Shown here: piece by piece, positions 1 to 8,559 of the stretch
How the letters are laid out: every line of letters starts with the position of its first letter
Position numbering within the stretch: the stretch's first letter is position 1
From: Saccharospirillum sp039982735
Lineage (GTDB): Bacteria; Pseudomonadota; Gammaproteobacteria; Pseudomonadales; Natronospirillaceae
Length of the DNA: 64,000 bases
Assembly: GCF_039982735.1 (NCBI RefSeq)
Contig: NZ_JBDWXV010000001.1
Coordinates: 124,001-188,000 of the forward strand
Direction: 5' to 3'
Translations under genes and position numbers: made by a program
Notes under the pieces: generated by a model
What the model saw: only the letters and a program-made list of their open reading frames with translations
Database searches by the model: none
Told to the model about the DNA's origin: nothing

Positions 1-1020
1 TGCCGCCACCACCGCTTTGCTGACCAGTTCGTCCATCAGCGCACGCCAGTCTTCACGCTCGTGGCGGCCCTCGGCCCGTTGCCCGAAAAACTGCACCACG
101 GAGCGGCCCTGTTCGTCAAAGCCTTCCAGGGAATGCACCCAGCCGTCGACGGTGGGGCGGCGGCTGATCCAGGCGCTGGCCAGGCCTTCGGTGTTCAGGT
201 GCAGGTTAAAGTCCGGATCCAGAATGTTGAACCAGGGGCCGGTGCGACGCAGCGTGCCCGGCACCCGGGTGTGAATCTGTACCGCGCCCCGGTTGCTGAC
301 AAAGGTCATCAACGGGATCTGGCGCAACTGGCAGGCGTAAAGGGCGGTTTCAATGTGGTGGGTGTCGACTTGCAGGGCCAGATCATCGTCGGCGGCTTCG
401 AACGCGCTCAGGCGGTCGACACCGTGATGTTTGAGCAGGTTGTTGAACTGGTGCACATCGGTCAGGGCGCGCCAGTCTTGCATCATGGCCTCGGCAGAGC
501 CTGCCAGCGAAGTGCGCTCATAAGTGGGTGCTTGGGCGAAGTTCGGTGTGACGGGCTCGTCACTGCGTTGGGCGACCAGGCTTTCCCAATTGGCCAGCTG
601 CGTGTCCACCAATCGGTAGAGTTTGATGATGGCCGTACCGCTCTCGTCAAACACTTGAATGCTGTGACGCTCGCCTTCGGTAACGGCGAGGGTGTAGCGC
701 CATTGCCGGAAGAAAAGCCGCTGATCCTGCTCGCCGAGGAACAACCCCATCATCCCGCCACCCTGAAGGTCGGCAAAGCGACCGCTGGTTTCGTGTACGG
801 CGTTGTCGTTGCGAACCAGAGCCATTACCCGCCCGAGGTCAGGCAAGTGCATGGCCAATTCTCGACCGGTGGGCTGCAGAGACACCGTCTGCGCACCCGG
901 CTGGGCCAGCAGCAGTTCCAGTTCTGAAACCCCAAGGGTTTCGGCGGCATTGCGAATGCGCAGCGAGGGTTGCTCCTGTTTCAGTTGCAGCCAGGCGCGG
1001 GCGAGGGCGGATTCAGTCAT
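1..1020 (-). CDS. hemS: HemS/HmuS-family heme utilisation protein (C-terminus cut by window edge)
   Basis: Cytoplasmic heme-handling protein; family members (HemS, ChuS, HmuS) bind imported heme and degrade or traffic it. The minus-strand frame runs from an ATG at 1018-1020 to the window edge, 340 codons, against roughly 345 residues for complete members, so only a few C-terminal residues are missing. The protein begins MTESALARAWLQLKQEQP and carries the family segments FVSNRGAVQIHT (about 240-251) and GWVHSLE (about 293-299). AAGGA stands 8 nt before the ATG. It diverges from a TonB-dependent receptor with Fur-type boxes between them, which supports iron control. Whether it is a heme oxygenase or a heme carrier cannot be told from sequence alone. 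Confidence 0.9.
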   Translation of the reverse strand, partial: MTESALARAWLQLKQEQPSLRIRNAAETLGVSELELLLAQPGAQTVSLQPTGRELAMHLPDLGRVMALVRNDNAVHETSGRFADLQGGGMMGLFLGEQDQRLFFRQWRYTLAVTEGERHSIQVFDESGTAIIKLYRLVDTQLANWESLVAQRSDEPVTPNFAQAPTYERTSLAGSAEAMMQDWRALTDVHQFNNLLKHHGVDRLSAFEAADDDLALQVDTHHIETALYACQLRQIPLMTFVSNRGAVQIHTRVPGTLRRTGPWFNILDPDFNLHLNTEGLASAWISRRPTVDGWVHSLEGFDEQGRSVVQFFGQRAEGRHEREDWRALMDELVSKAVVAA

Positions 1021-1094
1021 GGCGATGTCCTTAGTGATGTCTTTGTATTGGCAGGTCTGGTTGCTTAGTCGACGACCTAGCCTCTCGTTTTATT

Positions 1095-1182
1095 TGAGAA
1101 TCAATATCATTTGTTCTTGACGCTCATCGGCGCTTGTCGATATATTAAATGCGAATAATTACTAAATGCAAATAGTAATCAC
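1095..1182. promoter_or_regulatory. Divergent promoter region with Fur-type boxes
   Basis: TGAGAATCAATATCA at 1095-1109 differs from the 7-1-7 Fur consensus (TGATAAT-N-ATTATCA) at two positions. Two weaker tandem matches, TGCGAATAATTACTA (1150-1164) and TGCAAATAGTAATCA (1167-1181), lie closer to the receptor gene. A plausible plus-strand promoter is TTGACG (1117-1122) with TATATT (1141-1146), which would start transcription inside the tandem boxes. Fur control of both divergent genes is inferred. Confidence 0.65.
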
Positions 1183-1223
1183 ATAGTTTCAGGTCAGGCC
1201 GGCCCCCAAACTCAGAAGGACAG

Positions 1224-3197
1224 ATGAGCGTGGCAGTATCAGGCAGAGCCCCAAGGGCAACCCTTTTTCAGAAATCGCGATGGAAAGCTTCGCGGCTGGC
1301 CCTGGTGCTGGCAGGTGGCTGTGTACCGATTCTGGCGTGGGCCGAGTCGGTCACGCTCGCGCCATTGGTAGTAACCGGTACCTTGTCGGAAGTAACCGCC
1401 GAAGACAGCCCGATAGCGGTGCGGGTGATTGACCGGGCAACGCTGGAGTCGACTCAAGCAGTCACGCTGGAAGATTTGCTGGCAGATATTCCCGGGTTGC
1501 AGTTGAAACAAACCCACGGCCAGAGCGGTGCCTCGGTGTTGCTCAATGGGCTGTCTGAAAAGCACGTTCTGATCATGCGCGATGGCGTACCGCTGAATCA
1601 GGTTAATGAGTCGCGCATTGATACACGGAGTCTTCGCCTGGCAGACATCGAGCGCATAGAAGTGGTGTCGGCGAATGCATCGGCGCTGTATGGCAGTGCG
1701 GCGATGGGTGGGGTGATTAATCTGATCAGCCGCGAGCCTCAGGGGCCTGAGTTTGAAATCAGCGCCAATGCGCGGCAGTACGAAGCGGAAACAGAGCGAT
1801 TGCCGAGCCAGATCGACTGGGCCGGGCGTGTTGCGGTGCCGATCCCGGGTGGCTATTCAGCCACAACCTGGTCGCTGACGCAGGATGCCGGCCTGGATAA
1901 AACACCGGAAACCTGGGCGGAAGATCTGCCCAATGGCCTGGGCTGGTCGCTGGCTCAACGATTTGATGTTTATGCCGAACGCGATCATCGCCTGGGCCTG
2001 AACTGGAGTGGATCGGACCTGACCAAGCCCGGCGCTCATGCCGTAACCGGCAACCCGAACCGAAGTGCCGTCACCGAGCAGCGAGTCTCTGCCCAGTACC
2101 AGGCTACCGGTGAGCGGCTGGATGTTATCGCCTCTGCCGGTCTTGGTTGGGGTATTTCAGAGCAGGATAAGCTGGGCAGCGATGGCATGGATCTGCGCCG
2201 TGAATACGCGCTGTGGAATACCGCCCTGGAAGGTCGCTGGCGGTTGACCCAGGGCGAGCACGATGCAGTGCTGGGCGCCAAGGTCAGTGCGGCGGCGCTG
2301 GAACAGGAAAAAGCGGATCTGAACGCACCCAGCGAAGACGAAATTGCCCCGGTCGATCAGCAAAGCCTGGAACTGTTCGCACAGGACAGTTGGTTCGCGA
2401 CCGATCGACTGGAGCTGGTCGGTGGTTTGCGCGGCCACTGGGATGAAGCTTACGGCGCGCATTGGGCGCCGAATCTGGCGAGTCGGTTCGATGTGACGAC
2501 CTACAGTTATCTGCGTGCGAGTCTCGGGCTTGGCTATCGGGTGCCGGACTTAAAAGAGCGCTATTACCAGTTCGATCACAGCCAGTTACATGGCTACCGC
2601 GTGACCGGCAACCCGGACCTTGAACCGGAGACGTCGGTTGCAGCTCAGCTGGAATGGGTGATCGATCCAGTGTCGCTGGAGCTGTTCTATCGGGATATCG
2701 AGCAGTTAATTGTCACGGCCGAGACGGCCAGTGATGAACCCGGCGTAACGGTTTACCAGTATCAGAACATCGACCGGGCAGAGGTATATGGCGTAAACCT
2801 TTCGGCTGAGCAGCAGTTGGGCGCACATCAGATTTCAGCCCATGCCCAATGGCTGCATGCCGTTGCGCTGGCAACCGGCGACCGGCTGGCCCAGCGACCC
2901 GAATACACCCTGGGGCTGACGCATGAATGGCAGTTGGGTGAGCAGCGCCCGGTAACTCTACGGTCTCAGATCGCCCATACCGGTCCGCAATTCTTCGGCG
3001 AAGAAGAAACCCTGCCCGTGGACCCTTACACCCTGGTGGATCTCTCGCTGAGTTATCAGTTAACACCCGCCTGGACGCTGACGACGGCGATTAACAATCT
3101 CACTGACGAAATATCACCCAGCGATGGCACAGCCGACGGCCTGCCTATTGGCGGTCGCCAATATGCGTTGGGTGTTCGTTACCGGCATCCGTTTTGA
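1224..3197 (+). CDS. TonB-dependent outer-membrane receptor, probable heme receptor
   Basis: 657-residue outer-membrane beta-barrel importer driven by TonB. A signal peptide ends near residue 40 (LAWAE), followed by a TonB-box-like LAPLVVTG (about 45-52), a plug domain to about residue 170, then the barrel, ending in a terminal Phe as usual for outer-membrane barrels. Near residues 438-466 the order YRVP, a stretch with two His (DHSQLH), then NPDL resembles the FRAP-His-NPNL arrangement of heme receptors, though neither flanking motif is exact. AGAAGGA precedes the ATG. Neighbours hemS (divergent) and a HmuY-type lipoprotein (downstream) favour heme as substrate; a siderophore remains possible. 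Confidence 0.87.
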   Translation: MSVAVSGRAPRATLFQKSRWKASRLALVLAGGCVPILAWAESVTLAPLVVTGTLSEVTAEDSPIAVRVIDRATLESTQAVTLEDLLADIPGLQLKQTHGQSGASVLLNGLSEKHVLIMRDGVPLNQVNESRIDTRSLRLADIERIEVVSANASALYGSAAMGGVINLISREPQGPEFEISANARQYEAETERLPSQIDWAGRVAVPIPGGYSATTWSLTQDAGLDKTPETWAEDLPNGLGWSLAQRFDVYAERDHRLGLNWSGSDLTKPGAHAVTGNPNRSAVTEQRVSAQYQATGERLDVIASAGLGWGISEQDKLGSDGMDLRREYALWNTALEGRWRLTQGEHDAVLGAKVSAAALEQEKADLNAPSEDEIAPVDQQSLELFAQDSWFATDRLELVGGLRGHWDEAYGAHWAPNLASRFDVTTYSYLRASLGLGYRVPDLKERYYQFDHSQLHGYRVTGNPDLEPETSVAAQLEWVIDPVSLELFYRDIEQLIVTAETASDEPGVTVYQYQNIDRAEVYGVNLSAEQQLGAHQISAHAQWLHAVALATGDRLAQRPEYTLGLTHEWQLGEQRPVTLRSQIAHTGPQFFGEEETLPVDPYTLVDLSLSYQLTPAWTLTTAINNLTDEISPSDGTADGLPIGGRQYALGVRYRHPF

Positions 3198-3333
3198 GGG
3201 CTGGGGTTGCTTTGGTGCCATGAGGTACACCCGGCAGCCCGCACTTGGTTTGTCGAAGGCGTTGATTATTCAGTATGAAAACTTGCAACACAGTAGATGC
3301 GAAATCCAAAACCCATGTAAGTGAGGAGACTGT

Positions 3334-4419
3334 ATGAGAACCACCCATGCTTTGATGTTAGCTACATTGCCCGCCTTGTTTCTGGCCGGCTGTAATCTGG
3401 AAGACGACAACGATACGCCCACGAATGGTTCGGGTGATTCCTCCAGTGGGGATTTTGAGTCGGTAATGTTAGATGCTTCTACATCCTGGGCTTTTCTCAG
3501 TCTGGACCAGGCTGCAGAGGTGACCGTTAATGATGATTGGGACCTGGCTTTTTTCGGCACCTCAACTCGCGTTAATCCCGAGCGGGTGGCCTCAGCAATA
3601 CTGGCAGAACAAAGTGAGTTTTATGATGCCGATGGTGACGCACTGGCTAATATTTTTACTAACGCTACGGCTAACTCGGAGGAAGAGCACTTGTTAGCCA
3701 GTTACGATTTGTCATCAGTAGCGTTTAAAACTGAAACCACGGATGCAGCACTCGGTCGAGATGGTGAGAATTTTTACGACTACATTTTTGCGACTCACAA
3801 AGTGCCGGCAAATGATGATGCCTGGTGGGTAGTGCGGTCGGCCGAAGGTGATAGTTTCGCCAAGCTCAACTTCACCTACTCTTATCGCAACCCCGAAACA
3901 GGTGCATTGAGTCTTGAAGCTGACTTTTTCGTACAAGCCAATGGCGAAGCTACTTACGACACGACTGCGGTTACCTGGACGGCAACCGTCGCCGACGGTG
4001 ACGAGAATTGTTTTGATTTTGACGCTGGCGCCTCGGTCGATTGCGACAGTTCGACAGCCTGGGACCTGAAACTCAAGGTCGATGGTCACAGTTTTCTGAT
4101 GCTGACCAATGGCGGTGTCAGTGGCAGTGGCGAAGCCGGTGTACTAGAGGCAATGACCGAAGCTGAAGCCGATGAAGAATTGGATGGCACGGCTTTTAAT
4201 GAACGCGCCTTTTTGCAGGACAAAGGCGAAAATGCAATTACCAGCAACCCCTGGTATGCCTATGATTTGCTTGGTGGACATGGTATTTGGCCAAACTTTC
4301 GTGTTTACGGTATTCAGAATATCGAGACTGAAGACGTGATGTTGGTGCAGCTGATTAACTATTACAACGCGGCGGATGCTTCCCGTCATATTACGGTTCG
4401 GTTTCGTCCGGCTGACTGA
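3334..4419 (+). CDS. HmuY-family heme-binding lipoprotein
   Basis: 361-residue exported lipoprotein. The signal peptide ends in the lipobox LAGC with Cys20 as the lipid anchor, followed by an Asp/Ser/Gly-rich linker. The segment NDDWDLAFFGTS (about 69-80) and the later WDLKLKVDGHSFL match the beta-rich HmuY fold, known from Porphyromonas as a surface heme-binding protein working with a TonB receptor. GAGGAG is well placed before the ATG. It lies 136 bp after the receptor gene on the same strand and before a strong terminator, so the two probably form one transcript. The heme ligands cannot be assigned here. The family is commoner in Bacteroidetes, so this copy may have a transfer history. Confidence 0.75.
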   Translation: MRTTHALMLATLPALFLAGCNLEDDNDTPTNGSGDSSSGDFESVMLDASTSWAFLSLDQAAEVTVNDDWDLAFFGTSTRVNPERVASAILAEQSEFYDADGDALANIFTNATANSEEEHLLASYDLSSVAFKTETTDAALGRDGENFYDYIFATHKVPANDDAWWVVRSAEGDSFAKLNFTYSYRNPETGALSLEADFFVQANGEATYDTTAVTWTATVADGDENCFDFDAGASVDCDSSTAWDLKLKVDGHSFLMLTNGGVSGSGEAGVLEAMTEAEADEELDGTAFNERAFLQDKGENAITSNPWYAYDLLGGHGIWPNFRVYGIQNIETEDVMLVQLINYYNAADASRHITVRFRPAD

Positions 4420-4440
4420 CTAATTGGAGTATAACGGCAA

Positions 4441-4475
4441 CCCCGAATGACGTGACGTCATTCGGGGTTTTTTTT
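4441..4475 (+). terminator. Rho-independent terminator after the HmuY-type gene
   Basis: A perfect 12-bp stem (CCCCGAATGACG paired with CGTCATTCGGGG, 3-nt loop) is followed by eight T, 22 nt after the stop codon. Confidence 0.93.
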
Positions 4476-4557
4476 AGTGGAATAAGTAGAGGAAGTACGG
4501 GGAGAGGGTCGCAAGAAATTTGTTTCTGTTGTGGGTGCTCACCTCGGAGGCTGTAAC

Positions 4558-5466
4558 TTAATTCAACTTGAAGTCAATCGGAACCGACACCGCAAGACCC
4601 CGGTTCCCCGCTTCTTCTGGCAAGGCAGGCAAGCCTGATACCCGTTCAATCATGGCGATGGCCGATTCGTCCAGCAAGTTGTAGCCGGAACTTGAGTCCA
4701 GAGTGATGCCGGCGATGGTGCCGTCGGTTTCAATACGCAAGGCGACTTGCACCCTGCCTTCCTGCCGGCGACGCAAGGCGCTGCGCGGGTAATCGAAGGT
4801 CCGGCTGAGTTCCTGCATCAAAGCGGCAAGGTAGTCGTCGTAGAGTTGCTCTCTCAGCGCTGCCTGTTGGCTGGCAGCGATGGCTGATTCGTTTAGCTCG
4901 CTTGATGTCGTTGCGGAGCCAGATGAAAGGGTGTTGTCTGCAGGCTCTGTGTTTGCAGCTAATGACGTGCTCGATCGATTGGCATCCTGGACGGGCTCCG
5001 GTTCAATCGCTGGCGCTGGCGCTGGCTCGGGCGCCGGTTCAGGTTCGGGCTCGGGTGTAGGCTCCGGTTCCGGTTCCGGTTCTGGTTCTGGTTCTGGTTC
5101 TGGTTCAGGTTCAGGTTCAGGTTCAGGTTCGGGTTCGGGCTCAGGTGTAGGCTCTGGTTCCGGCTCAGGTACTGAAACGGTATGGGTCGAGGTCCCCGAG
5201 CTGGCGATCAACCTGCGGCTCTGTTGTGGCATCGACGGTTCTGCCCGCTCCTGGGCAGGTGCGGTGCGTTTTAGCTGCATGGCAACGGTTTGTAGCGGCG
5301 GTGTCAGGCTAGCGGATAACGTCACTTCCGTTTGGGACTGTGCCATGGCGATCGCCAGTGCCAGGTGCGCCAGCACGGAAACGCCGATGGCCAGGCCTGT
5401 CTGCCGGGTTTGGGTTGAGGTGACTGGGCCAGACTGAAGCTGATTGAGGGTGTCAATTGGGGGCAT
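4558..5466 (-). CDS. tonB: TonB energy transducer with long Pro-Glu spacer
   Basis: 302-residue inner-membrane protein that couples the ExbBD motor to outer-membrane receptors. One membrane helix at about residues 24-42 (LAIGVSVLAHLALAIAMA), then a periplasmic spacer with about 57 residues of almost pure Pro-Glu dipeptides (100-157), then a TonB C-terminal domain from about 205 containing YPRSALRRRQEGRVQV and ending FKLN. No exbB or exbD lies beside it. It is convergent with the HmuY-type gene and divergent from the iron ABC operon, so it probably serves receptors for this island. The repeated DNA behind the spacer is prone to slippage, so spacer length may vary between isolates. Confidence 0.9.
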   Translation of the reverse strand: MPPIDTLNQLQSGPVTSTQTRQTGLAIGVSVLAHLALAIAMAQSQTEVTLSASLTPPLQTVAMQLKRTAPAQERAEPSMPQQSRRLIASSGTSTHTVSVPEPEPEPTPEPEPEPEPEPEPEPEPEPEPEPEPEPEPTPEPEPEPAPEPAPAPAIEPEPVQDANRSSTSLAANTEPADNTLSSGSATTSSELNESAIAASQQAALREQLYDDYLAALMQELSRTFDYPRSALRRRQEGRVQVALRIETDGTIAGITLDSSSGYNLLDESAIAMIERVSGLPALPEEAGNRGLAVSVPIDFKLN

Positions 5467-5514
5467 CGCTGAGCTGAACCGGTCTACAAAATAGACAGCT
5501 ATTATAGCTGACGC

Positions 5515-5541
5515 GATTGCAAATAAAAGTGATTCGCAATA
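5515..5541. promoter_or_regulatory. Possible Fur site between tonB and the ABC operon
   Basis: TGCAAAT (5517-5523) and ATTCGCA (5532-5538) are inverted copies with one mismatch and share the TGCRAAT half-site seen in front of the TonB receptor. The match to the Fur consensus is weak, so this is inference from position and the shared half-site. Confidence 0.4.
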
Positions 5542-5579
5542 ACATTGTCAGACTCGTTGCTATCGGAGCCCGCGTTTCC

Positions 5580-6437
5580 ATGTCTGAATCATTATCTTCC
5601 CGGTCCATCCGTTCTGCCAGCCGGTTGCAGGGTGAGTCTCTGACGGTCGGTTACGATGCCGAGCCCATTCTCAATGATGTCGATTTTCAGGTGCCGGATG
5701 GCCAGGTGACGATTCTAGTCGGGCCCAATGGCAGCGGAAAGTCCACGCTGTTGAAAGCACTCGCGCGGATTCTGACGCCGACTGACGGGCAGGTGTTGCT
5801 CGACGGTCAGGACATTCACCGCAGCAAAACCCGAGACGTCGCCAAAAAGCTGGGCTTGTTACCGCAGGGCCCTGTGGCGCCCGAAGGGCTTACAGTGCGT
5901 GAGTTGGTGGCTCAGGGCCGGTTCCCGCACCAGTCGCTGCTGCGCCAGTGGTCGAGTGAAGATGAGCGAGCTGTTACTGACGCCATGACCGTCGCCAAGG
6001 TCTTCGACTTTGCCGACCGGCCGGTCGACGGGCTGTCGGGCGGTCAGCGTCAGCGTTGCTGGATTGCCATGGTATTGGCGCAGCAGACCGATCTGGTGCT
6101 GCTTGATGAGCCCACGACGTTTCTGGATCTGAAAGTTCAGGTCGATTTGATGGAGCTGCTGGTGCAGTTGGCCCACCAAATGGGTCGTACGCTGGTGGTG
6201 GTGTTGCACGAACTGAACCTGGCCGCCGCCTATGCGGATACGCTGGTCATGTTGCGCGATGGTGCCATTATGCAATGGGGCGCGCCGTCGGACGTTTTTA
6301 CCAGTGCCAATTTGAAAGCGGTGTTTGATCTGGATGCCCATGTTATCCGGGACCCGCATTCCAAGCGTTTGATCTGCGTGCCGACGTCTGCACCGGAGCC
6401 AGCTCAGCAAGTTGAGGTCGGCGTTCGCATCGCATGA
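5580..6437 (+). CDS. Iron-siderophore ABC transporter ATPase (FecE/FhuC type)
   Basis: 285-residue cytoplasmic nucleotide-binding subunit. Visible motifs: Walker A GPNGSGKST, Q-loop LLPQGP, signature LSGGQRQR, Walker B LVLLDEPTT and switch His in VVLHELNLAAAYAD, all typical of FecE/FhuC/FepC proteins. The ATG at 5580 is preferred, with GGAG 11 nt upstream; an in-frame TTG at 5517 would start inside the Fur-like site. The stop overlaps the next permease start (ATGA). The partner importer at 12617-15600 has no ATPase, so this subunit may energise both systems, as one ATPase does for several siderophore permeases in Bacillus subtilis. That sharing is inferred. Confidence 0.9.
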   Translation: MSESLSSRSIRSASRLQGESLTVGYDAEPILNDVDFQVPDGQVTILVGPNGSGKSTLLKALARILTPTDGQVLLDGQDIHRSKTRDVAKKLGLLPQGPVAPEGLTVRELVAQGRFPHQSLLRQWSSEDERAVTDAMTVAKVFDFADRPVDGLSGGQRQRCWIAMVLAQQTDLVLLDEPTTFLDLKVQVDLMELLVQLAHQMGRTLVVVLHELNLAAAYADTLVMLRDGAIMQWGAPSDVFTSANLKAVFDLDAHVIRDPHSKRLICVPTSAPEPAQQVEVGVRIA

Positions 6438-7483
6438 CCACCCAGGCTAGCCATAACGCCATGTCGTCATCGACCGCAGACAGCGCCTCGGGGGCCTGGC
6501 TGGCATACAGCGCCGGGTTGCCGGTTATGGTCGGTGTTCTGGCGCTGATGTTCGGCTGGCACATTGCCGTGGGGGCCAAATCGCTGCCGTTATCGACGGT
6601 GTTAGATGCCCTTGTCCAATACGACCCCACCCTGTTTGACCACATGATCATTCGCGATTTGCGACTGCCCCGCGCCATTATTGCGGTGTTAGTCGGCGCG
6701 GCGCTCAGTGTGGCGGGTGCGCTGATGCAGGGCGTCACGCGCAATCCGCTGGCGGAGCCCGGTATTCTCGGGCTGATGGCCGGGGCGTCCTTCGCCGTGG
6801 TCATGGCCATTGGGGTTTTTCAGACCGTGCCCACGGTCTGGTTGCCCTGGGTTGCCGCAGTCGGTGCGATGGTGACAGCCGTTGTGGTCTGGCTGATTGC
6901 CCAGTGGGCGCCCGGTGGTGCCACGCCGCTAACACTGACACTGGCCGGGGCAGCGATCACCGCTTTTCTGGGCGCGTTGATCTCTGTTGCGCACTTGCTA
7001 AATCAAGAAACCTTCGAGCAGTTGCGGGTCTGGCTGGCCGGTTCCCTGTCGGGCCGGCGGGTCGATGTACTGTCCGTTGCTGCGCCCTGGTTGTGCCTGG
7101 CACTGGCGCTGGCGATGGTGCTGTCCCGCAAGGTGACGGTTCTTGCCATGGGCGATGACGTGGCCCGCGGCCTGGGTGTTCGTACTGGCTGGCTTAAGGT
7201 GCAGGTATTGTTGTGTGTGGTGGTTCTGACCGCTTGTTCGGTCGCACTGGCTGGGCCACTGGGCTTTGTTGGTCTGGTTATTCCTCATGTTGTGCGCCTC
7301 TTTATCGGGTCCGATTATCGTTGGATCGTGCCGTATTCGGCGCTGGTTGGTGGGGCCTATTTGCTGGGTGTCGATATCATCGCCCGGCTGGCCTTACGGC
7401 CCCAGGAAATTGCCACCGGCATTATGACCGCCATGGTCGGCGCGCCGCTGTTTATCCATCTCGTTCGGCAACGGGCGTCCTGA
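6434..7483 (+). CDS. FecCD-family iron-siderophore ABC permease, first subunit
   Basis: 349-residue polytopic inner-membrane protein of the BtuC/FecCD family. Diagnostic stretches include LRLPRAIIAVLVGAALSVAG with GALMQGVTRNPLAEPGILG (about residues 73-115) and the C-terminal GPLGFVGLVIPHVVR coupling region (about 275-289). It overlaps the ATPase gene by 4 bp and is 1 bp from the second permease, so the three are translationally coupled. Two such permeases form the membrane channel for a siderophore delivered by the periplasmic protein encoded at 9531-10466. Confidence 0.92.
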   Translation: MTTQASHNAMSSSTADSASGAWLAYSAGLPVMVGVLALMFGWHIAVGAKSLPLSTVLDALVQYDPTLFDHMIIRDLRLPRAIIAVLVGAALSVAGALMQGVTRNPLAEPGILGLMAGASFAVVMAIGVFQTVPTVWLPWVAAVGAMVTAVVVWLIAQWAPGGATPLTLTLAGAAITAFLGALISVAHLLNQETFEQLRVWLAGSLSGRRVDVLSVAAPWLCLALALAMVLSRKVTVLAMGDDVARGLGVRTGWLKVQVLLCVVVLTACSVALAGPLGFVGLVIPHVVRLFIGSDYRWIVPYSALVGGAYLLGVDIIARLALRPQEIATGIMTAMVGAPLFIHLVRQRAS

Positions 7484-7484
7484 T

Positions 7485-8549
7485 ATGACTGTGCGTCTAT
7501 CTCACTACTGGGTACTGCGGCTTCCGGGAGAGCGTTTGTCGCTAAGGCTGCCGGTCAGAGCCCTGATATTGGCGCTTTTGCTGATGCTTGGTCTGCTGTC
7601 GCTGATCGCGCTTAGCCTGACCATCGGCAGTTACGATATGTCCTTGCGTCAGGTGCTTGGCGCTTTGCTGGGTGGTGAAGTTTCCGGGCAAATGACCACG
7701 GTAGTCTGGGAGTTCCGGTTTCCTCGCACCCTGGTGGCCGCCTTTGTCGGCACCATGCTGGCGCTTTCCGGTGCCGCCTTGCAGAACGTGACCCGCAACG
7801 GCCTGGCAGACCCTTCACTGGTGGGCATATCCCAAGGGGCAGGCCTGGCGGTGGTCGCCCTGACGGTGATCTGGCCCGAACAAAGTTCCACCCTGCGGCC
7901 CTGGGTAGCGTTTGCTGGCTCACTGGTCGTCGCCGCTCTGATTCAGGGGCTGAGCTGGAACCGTCGTGGAGGCAGTTCGATTCAATTTATTTTAATGGGC
8001 ATAGGCGTGGCCGCCTTCATCAGCGCTATCACTTCAGCGCTGATGACCTATGGCCAGATCGACCGGGCCATGTCGGCTCTGGCCTGGCTCAGCGGCAGTA
8101 TTAACGCGGCCGGATGGAGCGAAGTGCGGATGGTCGCGGCCTGGTGCGCTGTGTTAATACCGCCGTTGCTGATTCTAAGCCGCTCCATGTCGGCCCTGCA
8201 AATGGGCGAGAGTACAGCCGTGGGGTTGGGAGTACGAGCCAGCGTCATTCGCTATGCATTGATCAGTGTCGCGGTGGGGTTGGCTGCCATCGCCACGGCC
8301 GCGGTCGGGCCACTTGGCTTTGTTGGGCTGATTGCACCACACATGGCCCGGCGCCTGGCACGCAGCGGTGTGGGTATTCACTTGTTGCTGACGGCTCTGA
8401 TTGGCGCTTTTGTCGTAACCCTGGCGGACCTTTTGGGGCGGGCTCTGTTCGCACCGATTCAGATACCGGCAGGTCTGGTCACAGCCATTATCGGGGTGCC
8501 GGTGTTTATTTATCTGTTGCAAAGAACTCAGGCTAAAAGCGCACTGTGA
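7485..8549 (+). CDS. FecCD-family iron-siderophore ABC permease, second subunit
   Basis: 354-residue polytopic permease paired with the preceding gene. Family signatures: FRFPRTLVAAFVGTMLALSG, GAALQNVTRNGLADPSLVG and GPLGFVGLIAPHMARRL. The N-terminal 25 residues are basic and precede the first membrane helix, as in FecD/FhuB-like subunits. It begins 1 bp after the previous stop. GAGGAG over its own stop serves the next gene, so the operon continues. Confidence 0.92.
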   Translation: MTVRLSHYWVLRLPGERLSLRLPVRALILALLLMLGLLSLIALSLTIGSYDMSLRQVLGALLGGEVSGQMTTVVWEFRFPRTLVAAFVGTMLALSGAALQNVTRNGLADPSLVGISQGAGLAVVALTVIWPEQSSTLRPWVAFAGSLVVAALIQGLSWNRRGGSSIQFILMGIGVAAFISAITSALMTYGQIDRAMSALAWLSGSINAAGWSEVRMVAAWCAVLIPPLLILSRSMSALQMGESTAVGLGVRASVIRYALISVAVGLAAIATAAVGPLGFVGLIAPHMARRLARSGVGIHLLLTALIGAFVVTLADLLGRALFAPIQIPAGLVTAIIGVPVFIYLLQRTQAKSAL

Positions 8550-8559
8550 GGAGACTGTT

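Noticed and set aside
61..927. Long plus-strand open frame at the left edge
   Set aside because: It is antisense to the hemS gene, whose protein matches a known family over its whole length.
4880..5437. Plus-strand frame with a long Gly-Ser repeat
   Set aside because: It is the complement of the Pro-Glu spacer codons of tonB. The rest has no family likeness.
5517..5579. TTG start for the ABC ATPase
   Set aside because: It would begin inside the Fur-like site and adds residues with no family likeness. The ATG at 5580 has a ribosome-binding site.
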